From: Cognaticolwellia sediminilitoris | GTDB taxonomy: Bacteria; Pseudomonadota; Gammaproteobacteria; Enterobacterales; Alteromonadaceae | DNA length: 64,000 bases | Assembly: GCA_002104535.1 (NCBI GenBank) | Contig: NBOG01000006.1 | Span: 412,170 to 476,169, forward strand | Direction of reading: 5' to 3' | In this document: in pieces, positions 1 to 8,056 of the stretch | Layout: each line of letters begins with the position of its first letter | Numbering within the stretch: the first letter of the stretch is position 1 | The notes under the pieces: model-generated | Seen by the model: the letters and a program-made list of their open reading frames with translations, nothing else | What the model was told of the DNA's origin: nothing | The model's database searches: none | Position numbers and translations under genes: made by a program

Positions 1-1
1 A

Positions 2-1093
2 ACCATGCCTGAGGCAGAAAGAAAGGCACCTTCTGATAGCGATATAATCAAACCGATACAAGTTAAGTTTAATGCCTTAACCGCTATTTATGAGCAAGTG
101 TCTTTTCGAAGTAATGAACTTAATACATTAAACATCACGCACATTAAACAAGCAGCTCAAGAAGCGCGTGACATTATGATCCAGAGTTTAGTCATAATTC
201 CGATCAGTATTGTCATTGCAGCTATATTTATTTTCCTTATCACCAGTCCACTGAAAAAATTAACCCATAGTATATTTCGCTTACAACAAGGCAGTTTTGA
301 CCGCGAAATAAAAGTCGTTGGCTCACCAGAAATTCAAGAAATAGTGCAAGCTTTAGAAAATATGAGAACACGCTTACAAGCATTAGAGCTACAAAAGTCG
401 AGCTTTATTCGTCATATTTCACATGAGCTTAAAACACCACTAGCAGCGATTAGAGAAGGTACAGAATTGTTGTATGATAATAGTGTCGGGGAATTAAATG
501 CTGAGCAACAAGAAATATCCCACATCATTAAAGACAGTGTGTTTCGCTTACAGCAACACATTGAAGATTTACTAGATTTTAATATTGTCCTCGACTCAAC
601 CAGTTTACAAGATTCTGAGTCGATGCAAATTAATGACGTAGTCAAACAAGTACTCTCTGATCGTAAATTAGACATAAAGCGCAAGAAGCTCACTATACAT
701 AAAAAGCTTGGTGATATTTCACTGTTCAGTAATCGTAAACAGTTGGCGGTGATAATTGATAATATTCTCTCTAACGCGATAAAATACTCACCAGATGAAG
801 GTGTGATCGACATTTCATCAAGGTTAAAAAATCAACAGCTACAGCTGCTTATCAGCGATCAAGGAATTGGTATCGCTAAAGAAAGCCAAGACAAAATATT
901 TGATGCATTTTATCAAGGTACGCCACCAACAGATAATGCCATAAAGGGTAGTGGCTTAGGGTTAACGATAGTAAAAGATCTATTATTGCGCTTAAATGGC
1001 AGTATAGAAATATTGCCTGAAACATTGAGGCAGCAAGGCACAAGCATAAAAATCACCTTACCACGTGCTTTTCGCCAACAGGAGCAAACCTAA
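2..1093 (+). CDS. glrK: Sensor histidine kinase GlrK (QseE), 5' end outside the window
   Basis: Membrane sensor kinase that phosphorylates GlrR. The frame is open from the first complete codon, so the N-terminal periplasmic part lies upstream and the ATG at position 5 is probably internal. Counting from that Met, one membrane segment lies at about 60-80, followed by a HAMP region. The HisKA box reads HISHELKTP with the phospho-acceptor His near residue 140, and the HATPase domain shows N-box, DQGIGI and GSGLGL motifs. The HisKA surroundings (FIRHISHELKTPLAAIREG) closely match enterobacterial QseE/GlrK. The stop overlaps the next ATG by one base, so the lipoprotein gene is translationally coupled. 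In known systems GlrK/GlrR responds to envelope stress and controls sigma-54 promoters. Confidence 0.88.
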   Translation, partial: TMPEAERKAPSDSDIIKPIQVKFNALTAIYEQVSFRSNELNTLNITHIKQAAQEARDIMIQSLVIIPISIVIAAIFIFLITSPLKKLTHSIFRLQQGSFDREIKVVGSPEIQEIVQALENMRTRLQALELQKSSFIRHISHELKTPLAAIREGTELLYDNSVGELNAEQQEISHIIKDSVFRLQQHIEDLLDFNIVLDSTSLQDSESMQINDVVKQVLSDRKLDIKRKKLTIHKKLGDISLFSNRKQLAVIIDNILSNAIKYSPDEGVIDISSRLKNQQLQLLISDQGIGIAKESQDKIFDAFYQGTPPTDNAIKGSGLGLTIVKDLLLRLNGSIEILPETLRQQGTSIKITLPRAFRQQEQT

Positions 1094-1653
1094 TGGTAAA
1101 AAATAAACTAACATCACCGATATTGATAAGTTTAAGCATAATTTTACTGTTATTAGCTGGCTGTCAATTGACTCAAAATAAAGCTATTAATAGCACTAAC
1201 TATGGTCAATATTATCTATCATTACAGTACCTTTCAGAGCAACAGCTCAGCGCTGAAATACAAAAGCATCAATTTAGCTTGAGCCAACCCCAACAAGAAA
1301 ATAGTCCAAATAAATATGATCTACAAATAAAAATGTTACTGCTTTACAGTTTACCAAAATCGCCCATTTATAATACTTTCAACGCAAAAGCATTGTTAAA
1401 CCAAATGCAGCAAGACGGTGACAATGCAGCATTAGCTCATATTGATCACAATGATCAAGCTTTTATTACATTGCTGCGCGACCAATTAAATCAAAGATTA
1501 TTGATGCGAAATCGATTATTGCAGCAACAAAAAGCGCAAAAGCAGCAAGCATCGCAACTGCAGCAACAACTGATAGAGCAAGTGAGTTTACTAGAGCAAA
1601 CCATTAAACAGTTAAAAAACATCGAACAAACTATCGACAATAGAGATCAATAA
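1093..1653 (+). CDS. QseG-like outer-membrane lipoprotein between glrK and glrR
   Basis: A 186-residue lipoprotein. A hydrophobic signal (about residues 9-22) ends in the lipobox LAGC, so Cys24 is the likely lipidated residue. The body is polar and very Gln-rich, with a C-terminal heptad-like stretch (about 135-180) that predicts a coiled coil. Primary sequence gives little family signal. The assignment rests on position: in enterobacteria qseG sits between qseE and qseF and encodes a lipoprotein that interacts with the kinase. It overlaps glrK by one base and is followed after 90 bp by glrR. A partner or modulator of GlrK is the likely role. Confidence 0.72.
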   Translation: MVKNKLTSPILISLSIILLLLAGCQLTQNKAINSTNYGQYYLSLQYLSEQQLSAEIQKHQFSLSQPQQENSPNKYDLQIKMLLLYSLPKSPIYNTFNAKALLNQMQQDGDNAALAHIDHNDQAFITLLRDQLNQRLLMRNRLLQQQKAQKQQASQLQQQLIEQVSLLEQTIKQLKNIEQTIDNRDQ

Positions 1654-1743
1654 CCCGCAGCAAAATATTTCCTCAAACCTGCGCCGAGGAATTGGCAAAG
1701 GCGCCATTTTGCTAAGTAATAGAATTTAAGTTGAGAATTACCC

Positions 1744-3117
1744 ATGAGTGACCAAAGCCCATCTATCGTTGAAGACAATAGCAAAGTGCTTATCGTAGAT
1801 GACGACCCAAGCTTATTACGTTTACTGGGTATTCGTTTATCCGCTGCCGGCTATCAAGTTGAATCAGCCAAAAATGCTAAAATTGCTTTAGGGCGCTTAG
1901 AAAGTTTTCATCCACAATTAGTCATCAGCGATTTAAAAATGGAAGGTATGGATGGCATGGCCTTATTTGAACAAATAAGAGCAAGGCACCCTCATATTCC
2001 AGTTATAATTATGACCGCACATGGCACAATTCCTGACGCGATTAATGCCACTAAACAAGGTGTATTTAGTTTTCTTACCAAGCCTTTTGAAAGCAAAGAG
2101 TTATTAGAAATTGTTCAACAAGCGATTAGGCTACAACCGGCAGAGTTAAATTATAGTCAAGCTGATCACCAGTGGCGCGATAAAATAATAAGTCGCAGTA
2201 CGATTATGGAGTCACTTTTACAACAGAGTAAACAAGTGGCAAAAAGCGATTTCAGCTTACTCATTCAAAGTGAAAGTGGTACTGGTAAAGAATTACTAGC
2301 AAAAGCTATTCATTTAGCAAGCCCGAGACACCAGCAAAAATTTACTGCGATTAACTGTGCCGCGATACCTGAGCAACTGTTAGAGTCTGAGTTGTTTGGT
2401 CACAGTAAAGGTGCTTTTACTGGCGCTGAAAAGAACCATATTGGTTTATTTCAAGCGACAGATGGCGGGACTTTATTTTTAGATGAAATTGGTGATATGC
2501 CAATGAGTTTTCAGGTGAAACTACTACGAGCATTACAAGAGCGCGAAGTGCGGCCTGTCGGAAGTACTCAATCCATCAAAGTTGATGTCAGAATAATCTC
2601 AGCTACCCATAAAAATTTACAACAAGCCATTATTGATAAAACATTTCGTGAAGACTTGTACTATCGCCTTAATGTTGTTGAATTAGAGCTGCCACCTTTG
2701 TCTGAACGAAGAGAAGATATCCCACTTCTTGCACAGCATTTTTTAAGTCAATCGACTGAACAGTCCCACATTAATATTACTGGTTTTTCACAAGAGGCGA
2801 TGGAAATGCTGATCAGTGCAGATTGGCCAGGCAATATCAGACAATTACAAAACGTTGTTGAGCAAACCGTCGCGTTATCGACAGAGTCATTAATCAGCGA
2901 AATGTTGGTTAAAAATGCCCTGCGCGATAAAACCACTATTTTGCCGTCATTTGTTCAAGCTAGAGATAAATTTGAACGCGACTATTTAGCAAAGTTATTA
3001 AAAATTACCGCAGGAAATGTTTCGCAAGCCGCTAAAATTGCACAACGAAACCGGACTGAGTTTTATAAATTACTTAATAGACATCATTTATCTGCAGAGG
3101 CTTTTAGGGAAGACTAA
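1744..3117 (+). CDS. glrR: Sigma-54-dependent response regulator GlrR (QseF)
   Basis: NtrC-family activator of 457 residues. The receiver domain occupies about 13-125, with acidic residues at 19-21, phospho-acceptor Asp63 in VISDLKM, and the switch Lys in LTKPF. The AAA+ domain (about 145-385) has the Walker A motif SESGTGKE (176-183) and the sigma-54 contact loop GAFTGA (223-228), followed by Walker B-type acidic residues (LFLDEIGD) and an R-finger region. A C-terminal Fis-type helix-turn-helix (about 415-450, GNVSQAAKIAQRNRTEFYKLL) binds DNA. It is the cognate regulator of the kinase encoded upstream. The 13-bp-stem terminator just downstream closes the operon. Confidence 0.93.
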   Translation: MSDQSPSIVEDNSKVLIVDDDPSLLRLLGIRLSAAGYQVESAKNAKIALGRLESFHPQLVISDLKMEGMDGMALFEQIRARHPHIPVIIMTAHGTIPDAINATKQGVFSFLTKPFESKELLEIVQQAIRLQPAELNYSQADHQWRDKIISRSTIMESLLQQSKQVAKSDFSLLIQSESGTGKELLAKAIHLASPRHQQKFTAINCAAIPEQLLESELFGHSKGAFTGAEKNHIGLFQATDGGTLFLDEIGDMPMSFQVKLLRALQEREVRPVGSTQSIKVDVRIISATHKNLQQAIIDKTFREDLYYRLNVVELELPPLSERREDIPLLAQHFLSQSTEQSHINITGFSQEAMEMLISADWPGNIRQLQNVVEQTVALSTESLISEMLVKNALRDKTTILPSFVQARDKFERDYLAKLLKITAGNVSQAAKIAQRNRTEFYKLLNRHHLSAEAFRED

Positions 3118-3124
3118 TAGTAAA

Positions 3125-3154
3125 AAAACCGTTAAACAAAAGTTTAACGGTTTT
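3125..3154 (+). terminator. Rho-independent terminator after glrR
   Basis: A perfect 13-bp inverted repeat (AAAACCGTTAAAC / GTTTAACGGTTTT) with a 4-base loop lies 8 bases past the glrR stop. A-rich and T-rich flanks allow it to work in both directions, so it may also end the convergent FKBP gene. Confidence 0.9.
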
Positions 3155-3190
3155 AGGGACGCATTAATTTATCGAACTCGTAAAGTCAAT

Positions 3191-3664
3191 TTAGTGAATA
3201 GCGAGTAATTCAACATCAAAAATCAATAATGATCCTGGAGGGATTTTACCACTAGCATTATTACCATAACCTAGTTTAGCAGGTATGAATAAGCGTGTTT
3301 TTTCACCCTCAACCATCAACTGCAATCCTTCAGTCCAGCCTTTAATAACTTGGTTTAAGCCAAAGCTGATCGGTTCGTTTCGCTCAACCGAGCTGTCAAA
3401 AACGGTACCGTCAAGTAATGTACCGTGATAGTGCACTTTAACTTTTGAACTTGCCATTGGGTGAACTTCGCCATCACCTTTATTTAAAACTTGGTATTGA
3501 AGGCCAGAAGCCGTTTCCATGACACCTTCAACTGACTTATTAGCTAGTAAAAATTCGGCCGATTTAATCGCGTTAGCTTTCGCCGCTTCGTTATTGGCAT
3601 TATTGCGGATAAAATAGCTAACAATTAAGCCGAGTATAATCACGAGCATAATAATTTTGGTCAT
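3191..3664 (-). CDS. Membrane-anchored FKBP-type peptidyl-prolyl cis-trans isomerase
   Basis: A 157-residue protein with an N-terminal hydrophobic segment (about 3-20, probably an uncleaved anchor), a short Ala/Asn-rich linker, and one FKBP domain (about 65-155). Conserved FKBP elements are VHYHGTLLDGTVFDSS, VIKGWTEGL, the IPAKLGYG segment and the final LIFDVELL strand. This family catalyses prolyl isomerisation and acts as a folding factor; the anchor points to the periplasmic face. It resembles the FkpA/Mip/FklB group but is shorter, lacking the long helical dimerisation arm. It is followed downstream by the bidirectional glrR terminator. Confidence 0.87.
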   Translation of the reverse strand: MTKIIMLVIILGLIVSYFIRNNANNEAAKANAIKSAEFLLANKSVEGVMETASGLQYQVLNKGDGEVHPMASSKVKVHYHGTLLDGTVFDSSVERNEPISFGLNQVIKGWTEGLQLMVEGEKTRLFIPAKLGYGNNASGKIPPGSLLIFDVELLAIH

Positions 3665-3715
3665 TTTTTTTCCTTATTATTGTTTTAATTAGTGGCTTCC
3701 AGTAACGAAAGCGGG

Positions 3716-4426
3716 TTATTTATCAATTTGGTTAATTTCAATAGCGGTTAGTTTTCTACTTTCCCCTTCAGCTAAACTTTCATCCAGTTGTAGATTGCCA
3801 ATACTGCTGCGATGCAAAGCTGTGACGGTATTTCGAAACCGGCCAAACATTCGTTTTATTTGATGATAGCGACCTTCCACCAACTCAACTTCAGCCTGAT
3901 AGTCAGAAATAATCGTCAACTTAGCAGGCTTAGTAGTGAGATCTTCAAAAGCGAAATACATCCCATCAGCAAAAGCGCTAATATAATCTTGGTTAAGTTT
4001 GTTTTTCAAGCTCACTGAATAACGCTTTGGCACTTTGCGATCAGGTAACGTTAGGCGTTCAGACCAACGGCTATCATTAGTCAGTAAAACTAAACCCGAG
4101 GTATTAAGATCTAGCCGACCGACAATATGTAGCTCATTTTTAAATGGGTAATCAAGTAAGTCAATAACAGTCTTATGTTGTTTATCGCTCGTGGCGCTAA
4201 CAACGCCAATCGGCTTATTGAGCATAATATAATAAGCCGTATTCGCCTGAAGCACTTTATTGTCGAAGGATATATGGCTAAAGTTATCGATAATTTCATC
4301 AATATTAAGTGCTACCACACCATCGATTTTCACACGTTTTTGCGCCAAAATCAGTCGTACATCTTTGCGACTGATCTGACAATGTTGAGCAAGGAATCGA
4401 TCTAACCTTGCCTTATTTAACGCCAT
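3716..4426 (-). CDS. rsuA: 16S rRNA pseudouridine(516) synthase RsuA
   Basis: A 236-residue enzyme with an N-terminal S4 RNA-binding domain (about 5-55) and a pseudouridine synthase catalytic domain. The catalytic motif is GRLDLNTSGL with Asp106. The downstream EGRYHQIKRMF segment is typical of the RsuA/RluB/E/F family. Length and domain plan fit E. coli RsuA (231 aa) better than the longer RluB/RluF proteins. It modifies helix 18 of 16S rRNA during small-subunit assembly. It lies 51 bp upstream of the FKBP gene on the same strand, with mscS upstream. Confidence 0.83.
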   Translation of the reverse strand: MALNKARLDRFLAQHCQISRKDVRLILAQKRVKIDGVVALNIDEIIDNFSHISFDNKVLQANTAYYIMLNKPIGVVSATSDKQHKTVIDLLDYPFKNELHIVGRLDLNTSGLVLLTNDSRWSERLTLPDRKVPKRYSVSLKNKLNQDYISAFADGMYFAFEDLTTKPAKLTIISDYQAEVELVEGRYHQIKRMFGRFRNTVTALHRSSIGNLQLDESLAEGESRKLTAIEINQIDK

Positions 4427-4449
4427 GTCGAAACATCAAACATTAAAGG

Positions 4450-5367
4450 TTAATCCAGCTCTTTAATAAGATGAATATCGCGTTGTGGGAACGGAATTTT
4501 AATATTAGCGCTATCAAGGGTTAAATAAATCGCTTTATAGGCTTTGTATTTTGAACTATATAAGTTCTCTGTTGGTGTCCACAGTCGAATACCAATATTA
4601 ATTGCGCTATCAGCAAAGGCATCAATACCAATTTGCGTTGTTCGAGACTTACTAACAATACCGAGTTTACCAATCGACTCTTCCAACATTTCAATAACTT
4701 CTATCGGATTTTCACTATAATCGATACCAACACTGAGCTCTAATAAAGAGTCATGCCTTGAATTATGTAGAACTTCACCGACGATATGTTTATTTGGAAT
4801 AGTGATTTCGACACCATCTTCATCCGTTAAAATGGTATAAGCTAATAAAACTTCTTTTACCAACCCCGTAACACCTTGCACGGTAATAGTATCTCCAACG
4901 ACGAATGGTCTAATAATAATGATATTAAAGCCGGCCGCATAGTTAGATAACAGACCTTGCAGAGCTAAACCGGCGCCAAGTGAAATGGCACCAATAGCGG
5001 CGATAAATGGCGTAACACTTATGCCTAACTTACCTAAAGCGATAATCGCAATCATCACCACAATTAACATTTTACTGGTATTGGCTAAAAATCGACTCAA
5101 GGTAACATCTAGTTTATGCCGCTCACATAAATTCAACACTACTTTGGCAATTTTTCCCGCCAAAATAAAACCAATGATCAAAATAATTATCGCGCCAATT
5201 AATTGAAAACTATAATTGGTAAAAAACTCAACAATGATGTTGTAAATGCGACTTACTTGATCCAGTTCACTCTTTAGTATGCTTGCGGGGTCTAAGGTTT
5301 TAATTACCTGTTCAGTGGTACTTTCGGGGCTAGATTCAGCCATAAATTCATTCCATAGTAGAGACAT
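4450..5367 (-). CDS. Small-conductance mechanosensitive channel, MscS family
   Basis: A 305-residue inner-membrane channel. After an N-terminal tail come three hydrophobic segments (about 50-75, 95-115 and 120-150). The third is the Gly/Ala-rich pore helix (AAIGAISLGAGLALQGLLSN) that lines the pore in MscS, followed by a cytoplasmic beta domain (FVVGDTITVQGVTGLV) and an alpha/beta C-terminal cage. It releases solutes under hypo-osmotic shock. It is a little longer than E. coli MscS (286 aa). It is 23 bp upstream of rsuA on the same strand. Confidence 0.92.
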   Translation of the reverse strand: MSLLWNEFMAESSPESTTEQVIKTLDPASILKSELDQVSRIYNIIVEFFTNYSFQLIGAIIILIIGFILAGKIAKVVLNLCERHKLDVTLSRFLANTSKMLIVVMIAIIALGKLGISVTPFIAAIGAISLGAGLALQGLLSNYAAGFNIIIIRPFVVGDTITVQGVTGLVKEVLLAYTILTDEDGVEITIPNKHIVGEVLHNSRHDSLLELSVGIDYSENPIEVIEMLEESIGKLGIVSKSRTTQIGIDAFADSAINIGIRLWTPTENLYSSKYKAYKAIYLTLDSANIKIPFPQRDIHLIKELD

Positions 5368-5477
5368 TGGTCAGTAACGCTATATTACGACAATTTACGA
5401 CAGAATTTACAATATTATTAGCCCTTAATGTTCAAAAACTGATTAAAGCGGCACAAGTAAACCGAAACCAAACTAGC

Positions 5478-6110
5478 TCACTTAGTCATCGCAATCACTT
5501 CTGGGTGGTGAATAAATTCATCCAGTTCATCTTGGGCATTAGGGAATTTAGCTCGGTGTTGCTGCAAAGTGGCAATAGCATTACTGACATCTGATCGTGA
5601 TTCAGCGCTAAATTCAGGTATCTTTTGCTCGGTTTCATCGCTAATGCTTTTTAGGTGAGTGCGAATAAAGTCCATATCAATTTTATGACCAGGGCATGAC
5701 TTACTTGTGCGATAACGTGTTGAAATAATATCTTGTTGCACTAAGTCATTTAATTCACGATGACCAATAACTTTACTAACCGGTATTGAAAATTCTGCCA
5801 TCAACTTTTGCAGTAATTTATACAAACTTTCGTATTGCTTGGCAGTAAAGTCATCTTTGTCGCCATGGCCAATGCAACAGATACCTAAAGATCGACTATT
5901 TAACCCTAAAGCATGAGCACCGGCTGTATTTGTCGGCCGGCCATTCTCGACTGTTCCATCAGCCTTTTGGCTATGGTTATCATTTAAAATGACAAAATGA
6001 TAACCAATACCTGACCAGTTCCGAGCTTTGTGCCATTGATCAATCATATCTCGATCACAGTCTTTGCCGCTAAATGCCGCAGTATGCACAACAATGTATT
6101 CTGGATTCAT
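5478..6110 (-). CDS. Endolysin-like N-acetylmuramoyl-L-alanine amidase (Amidase_2)
   Basis: A 210-residue single-domain amidase that would cleave the MurNAc-L-Ala bond of peptidoglycan. The probable zinc ligands are His9 (VVHTAAF), His117 (GHREL) and Cys139 (SCPGHKID), the same order as in T7 lysozyme and the PGRP fold. A Tyr-His pair (GYHF, 37-38) matches the active-site Tyr region. There is no signal peptide, and about 60 polar C-terminal residues show no recognised cell-wall-binding repeat. The start has a good AGGA 8 bases upstream. It is most similar in plan to phage lysins, but no phage genes are nearby, so it could be a domesticated lysin or a cytosolic recycling enzyme. Confidence 0.85.
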   Translation of the reverse strand: MNPEYIVVHTAAFSGKDCDRDMIDQWHKARNWSGIGYHFVILNDNHSQKADGTVENGRPTNTAGAHALGLNSRSLGICCIGHGDKDDFTAKQYESLYKLLQKLMAEFSIPVSKVIGHRELNDLVQQDIISTRYRTSKSCPGHKIDMDFIRTHLKSISDETEQKIPEFSAESRSDVSNAIATLQQHRAKFPNAQDELDEFIHHPEVIAMTK

Positions 6111-6709
6111 GATAATTGTCCTGAATTAATTTTCATTGAGGCAAGTAATAATCACAATTCTGTATAAAATCATTTGGTTGCGAATATTGCTCATCAGGTG
6201 AATAACCTTAAAAGTCTCACTTTTATCAGGCTTTGTATTTGGGTGATACCCGTTAAGGTTAGTATGATTATTGTACAAAACAATTTTATCTTTTCTTGAG
6301 GTATGAAATTATCGATTAAACTTTAGGTTTTTTATTAACGGTTTTAACTTTACGAGATTTAGACACAAAAAAACCGACAGAAAAAAACGGCTTATTTTTG
6401 ATAGAACTTTAAGAACAAGGGAAGAGTGGTACCCACGGTAAGACGCTAACCGAAACCTATTTCGACAGTGGATTTTGAATCACACACCTAAACCAACATC
6501 ACCAAATAAATGATATTGAGTATACTTTGAGTTTCGAAAGGCGCCAATCACTATGCTGGTTTGCAATATATTCAGTGGTAGTCAGAATTCCTACTTTACT
6601 TTTTCTACACTGATAACGCCACATATATTCTAGGAGTCAGCAATTAATTGACACAAATAGTATTAAGCTAATTTAAGTACTTAACAATAATCGCATGGCT
6701 AATTGCAAA
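6111..6709. other. 599-bp gene-free stretch with a tRNA-Leu relic
   Basis: No credible coding frame is present. On the minus strand it holds a decayed tRNA-Leu copy (listed separately), followed by a weak terminator-like element at about 6366-6395 made of a short CCG/CGG stem with long T runs. The remainder is AT-rich with no motif that I can name. Confidence 0.6.
6427..6511 (-). pseudogene. Decayed tRNA-Leu(CAA) pseudogene
   Basis: An ungapped 85-base alignment with the intact tRNA-Leu at 7145-7229 (same strand) gives about 62 identical positions. The best-kept part is the anticodon arm and variable arm, including the loop around the CAA anticodon and the TTTCGACAG block. The acceptor stem is destroyed: the 5' seven bases no longer pair with the 3' end. 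The T arm has lost its GTTCGA core. It is therefore a duplicated tRNA gene that no longer encodes a functional tRNA. The decay is point-mutational, with no insertions needed. Confidence 0.82.
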
Positions 6710-6988
6710 TTAAGTCCGATAAAGCACTTTAATAACATGCCAACCAAATTTAGTTTTAACAAGGTGAGGCTCTAATATTGCGCCGCTGAATGCGACTTTA
6801 TCAAACTGAGGTACCATTTGACCCCTTCTAAATTCGCCTAAATCGCCACCTTTTTTACCTGATGGGCAGTTTGAATATTTTTTAGCTAAGGTTTGAAACT
6901 TAGCCCCCTTACCTAACTGCTTAATAATATCTTCTGCAATTTCTTTATGCTTAACCAATATGTGAAGTGCGTGCGCTGTAGCTGCCAT
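6710..6988 (-). CDS. ppiC: Parvulin-type peptidyl-prolyl isomerase PpiC
   Basis: A 92-residue stand-alone parvulin domain. Conserved features are [10 protein letters not shown] at the start, [36 protein letters not shown], and the terminal [11 protein letters not shown]. It matches E. coli PpiC (93 aa) over its whole length. I chose the ATG at 6988 ([12 protein letters not shown]): AGGA lies 10 bases before it, whereas the ATG at 7009 would overlap that site and add seven residues not found in the family. It is cytosolic, with no signal peptide. It sits between an intact tRNA-Leu and its decayed copy. Confidence 0.92.
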   Translation of the reverse strand: MAATAHALHILVKHKEIAEDIIKQLGKGAKFQTLAKKYSNCPSGKKGGDLGEFRRGQMVPQFDKVAFSGAILEPHLVKTKFGWHVIKVLYRT

Positions 6989-7104
6989 AAGAGATATTCC
7001 TAAAACCATTGATTACTAAACTTAAATTGAACAGATTTATACTTAGCTTGTAAAGGTCTTATATCGATTAATAACGAACCTATTAAAGTACTCTTTTAAG
7101 TATA

Positions 7105-7136
7105 AAAAAGCCCCGACTCTTTCGAATCAGGGCTTT
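7105..7136 (-). terminator. Terminator of the tRNA-Leu transcript
   Basis: An imperfect GC-rich hairpin (AAAGCCC ... GGGCTTT with an inner GA/TC extension) is followed on the minus strand by a run of T. It begins 8 bases past the tRNA 3' end. Confidence 0.85.
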
Positions 7137-7144
7137 ATAAATAA

Positions 7145-7229
7145 TGGTACCAGCGGTCGGACTCGAACCGACACGTCTTTCGACAGGGGATTTTGAATCC
7201 CCCATGTATACCAATTTCATCACGCTGGC
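7145..7229 (-). tRNA. tRNA-Leu, anticodon CAA
   Basis: An 85-nt gene including the encoded CCA. The acceptor stem GCCAGCG pairs with CGCTGGT across the 3' end (first pair G-T/U). The anticodon loop TTCAAAA gives CAA, reading UUG codons. A long variable arm (TGTCGAAAGACG) marks it as class II. The T arm is CGGTTCGAGTCCG. The plan and length equal E. coli leuX. A strong promoter-like pair lies about 230 bp upstream, and a terminator follows directly. It is the only intact tRNA in the window. Confidence 0.97.
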
Positions 7230-7380
7230 AAAGGCTTTACGCCCGTTTTGCAATTTGCAAAGAAGTCTTTTTTCAATTTAAAAAATGATTTCTTTGGAAA
7301 CTATTTACATCTAGTTATCTTACTAAATAATGCCTAATTATCGCTACTGTTCTTTGTAAATCCTAAAAGGCTCAACAAGT

Positions 7381-7399
7381 ACTATTTCATCACACTAGC
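7381..7399 (-). pseudogene. 5' fragment of another tRNA-Leu copy
   Basis: Read on the minus strand, the first 16 bases match the 5' end of the intact tRNA-Leu at 14 positions (acceptor 5' strand plus the start of the D arm, GTGATGAAAT). Both differences are C to T. Similarity stops after about 20 bases. It begins 61 bases downstream of a promoter-like element, which is where a first tRNA of an operon would start. The stretch is short, so chance similarity is not excluded. Confidence 0.5.
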
Positions 7400-7459
7400 A
7401 TTACTTTTCTATAAGGTACTCTAGCATGTCAAAATCATAAACATCCTTAAGAGGCAGGC

Positions 7460-7487
7460 ATTATACGAAAATTAACACTGATGGCAA
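7460..7487 (-). promoter_or_regulatory. Sigma-70-type promoter for the tRNA-Leu region
   Basis: On the minus strand TTGCCA and a perfect TATAAT are separated by 16 bases. It points toward the tRNA-Leu fragment and the intact tRNA. No other gene start on this strand fits it. Confidence 0.65.
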
Positions 7488-7527
7488 TAGTTTTTATCTT
7501 AATATCGTTTGAGTGTTGGTTATTTGT

Positions 7528-7935
7528 TCACGTGGAGACAGTCGTTTTTTGCAATATTTGCTCTAACCAAAGTCTGGCATCGAAAGCATTATCGAAGAAG
7601 GCATGTTCGATACCTGCCGCTCGATACAATTTAGTGAACAGGTTTTCTGTTAATAACGAGGTGGTACAATGGGCTAGATTCAGGGAAATAGCTTGAGTGT
7701 TTCCACGCCGTAAAAATCTTAAATGATATTCAAGCCCTTCTTCAACACTTATCGCCTCACCTTTTGGAGTGAATAAAACCCCATAATTATTATGATCAAC
7801 TTGAGTAACCGCTTTGCTCAACTCTTGATGCAAATACTCAATATACTCTATATTCCACGGGCCTTGCGCTTCTAGTAGAATGATGTTTTCTTCTATGGCT
7901 AGCTTCAAAGTTCCGTGCGGATTAAAAAGGGTCAT
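7528..7935 (-). CDS. Hypothetical protein with a SpoIIAA-like layout
   Basis: A 135-residue soluble protein with no signal peptide or membrane segment. I chose the ATG at 7935 (MTLFNPHG) with an AGGA 11 bases upstream, rather than the TTG two codons earlier. The pattern of short strands and amphipathic helices, and the ending IEHAFFDNAFDARLWLEQIL, resemble SpoIIAA/STAS-like small proteins found across marine gammaproteobacteria. That link is a fold guess only. It is a single-gene unit between the tRNA-Leu region and the divergent RDD gene. Function is unknown. Confidence 0.7.
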   Translation of the reverse strand: MTLFNPHGTLKLAIEENIILLEAQGPWNIEYIEYLHQELSKAVTQVDHNNYGVLFTPKGEAISVEEGLEYHLRFLRRGNTQAISLNLAHCTTSLLTENLFTKLYRAAGIEHAFFDNAFDARLWLEQILQKTTVST

Positions 7936-8056
7936 TAACAAACATCCTGTCCTGTCTTTTTGATCTACAAACCTAAAAATTATAAATTACTCTTAGTTAC
8001 TTATACTTTTATAAGCCTTTTGTTAAACTAGCGCAAATTTTTTCATAGATCTAACT

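Noticed and set aside
412..813. 133-codon minus-strand frame inside glrK
   Set aside because: It is antisense to conserved kinase motifs and has Ser/Leu-rich shadow composition.
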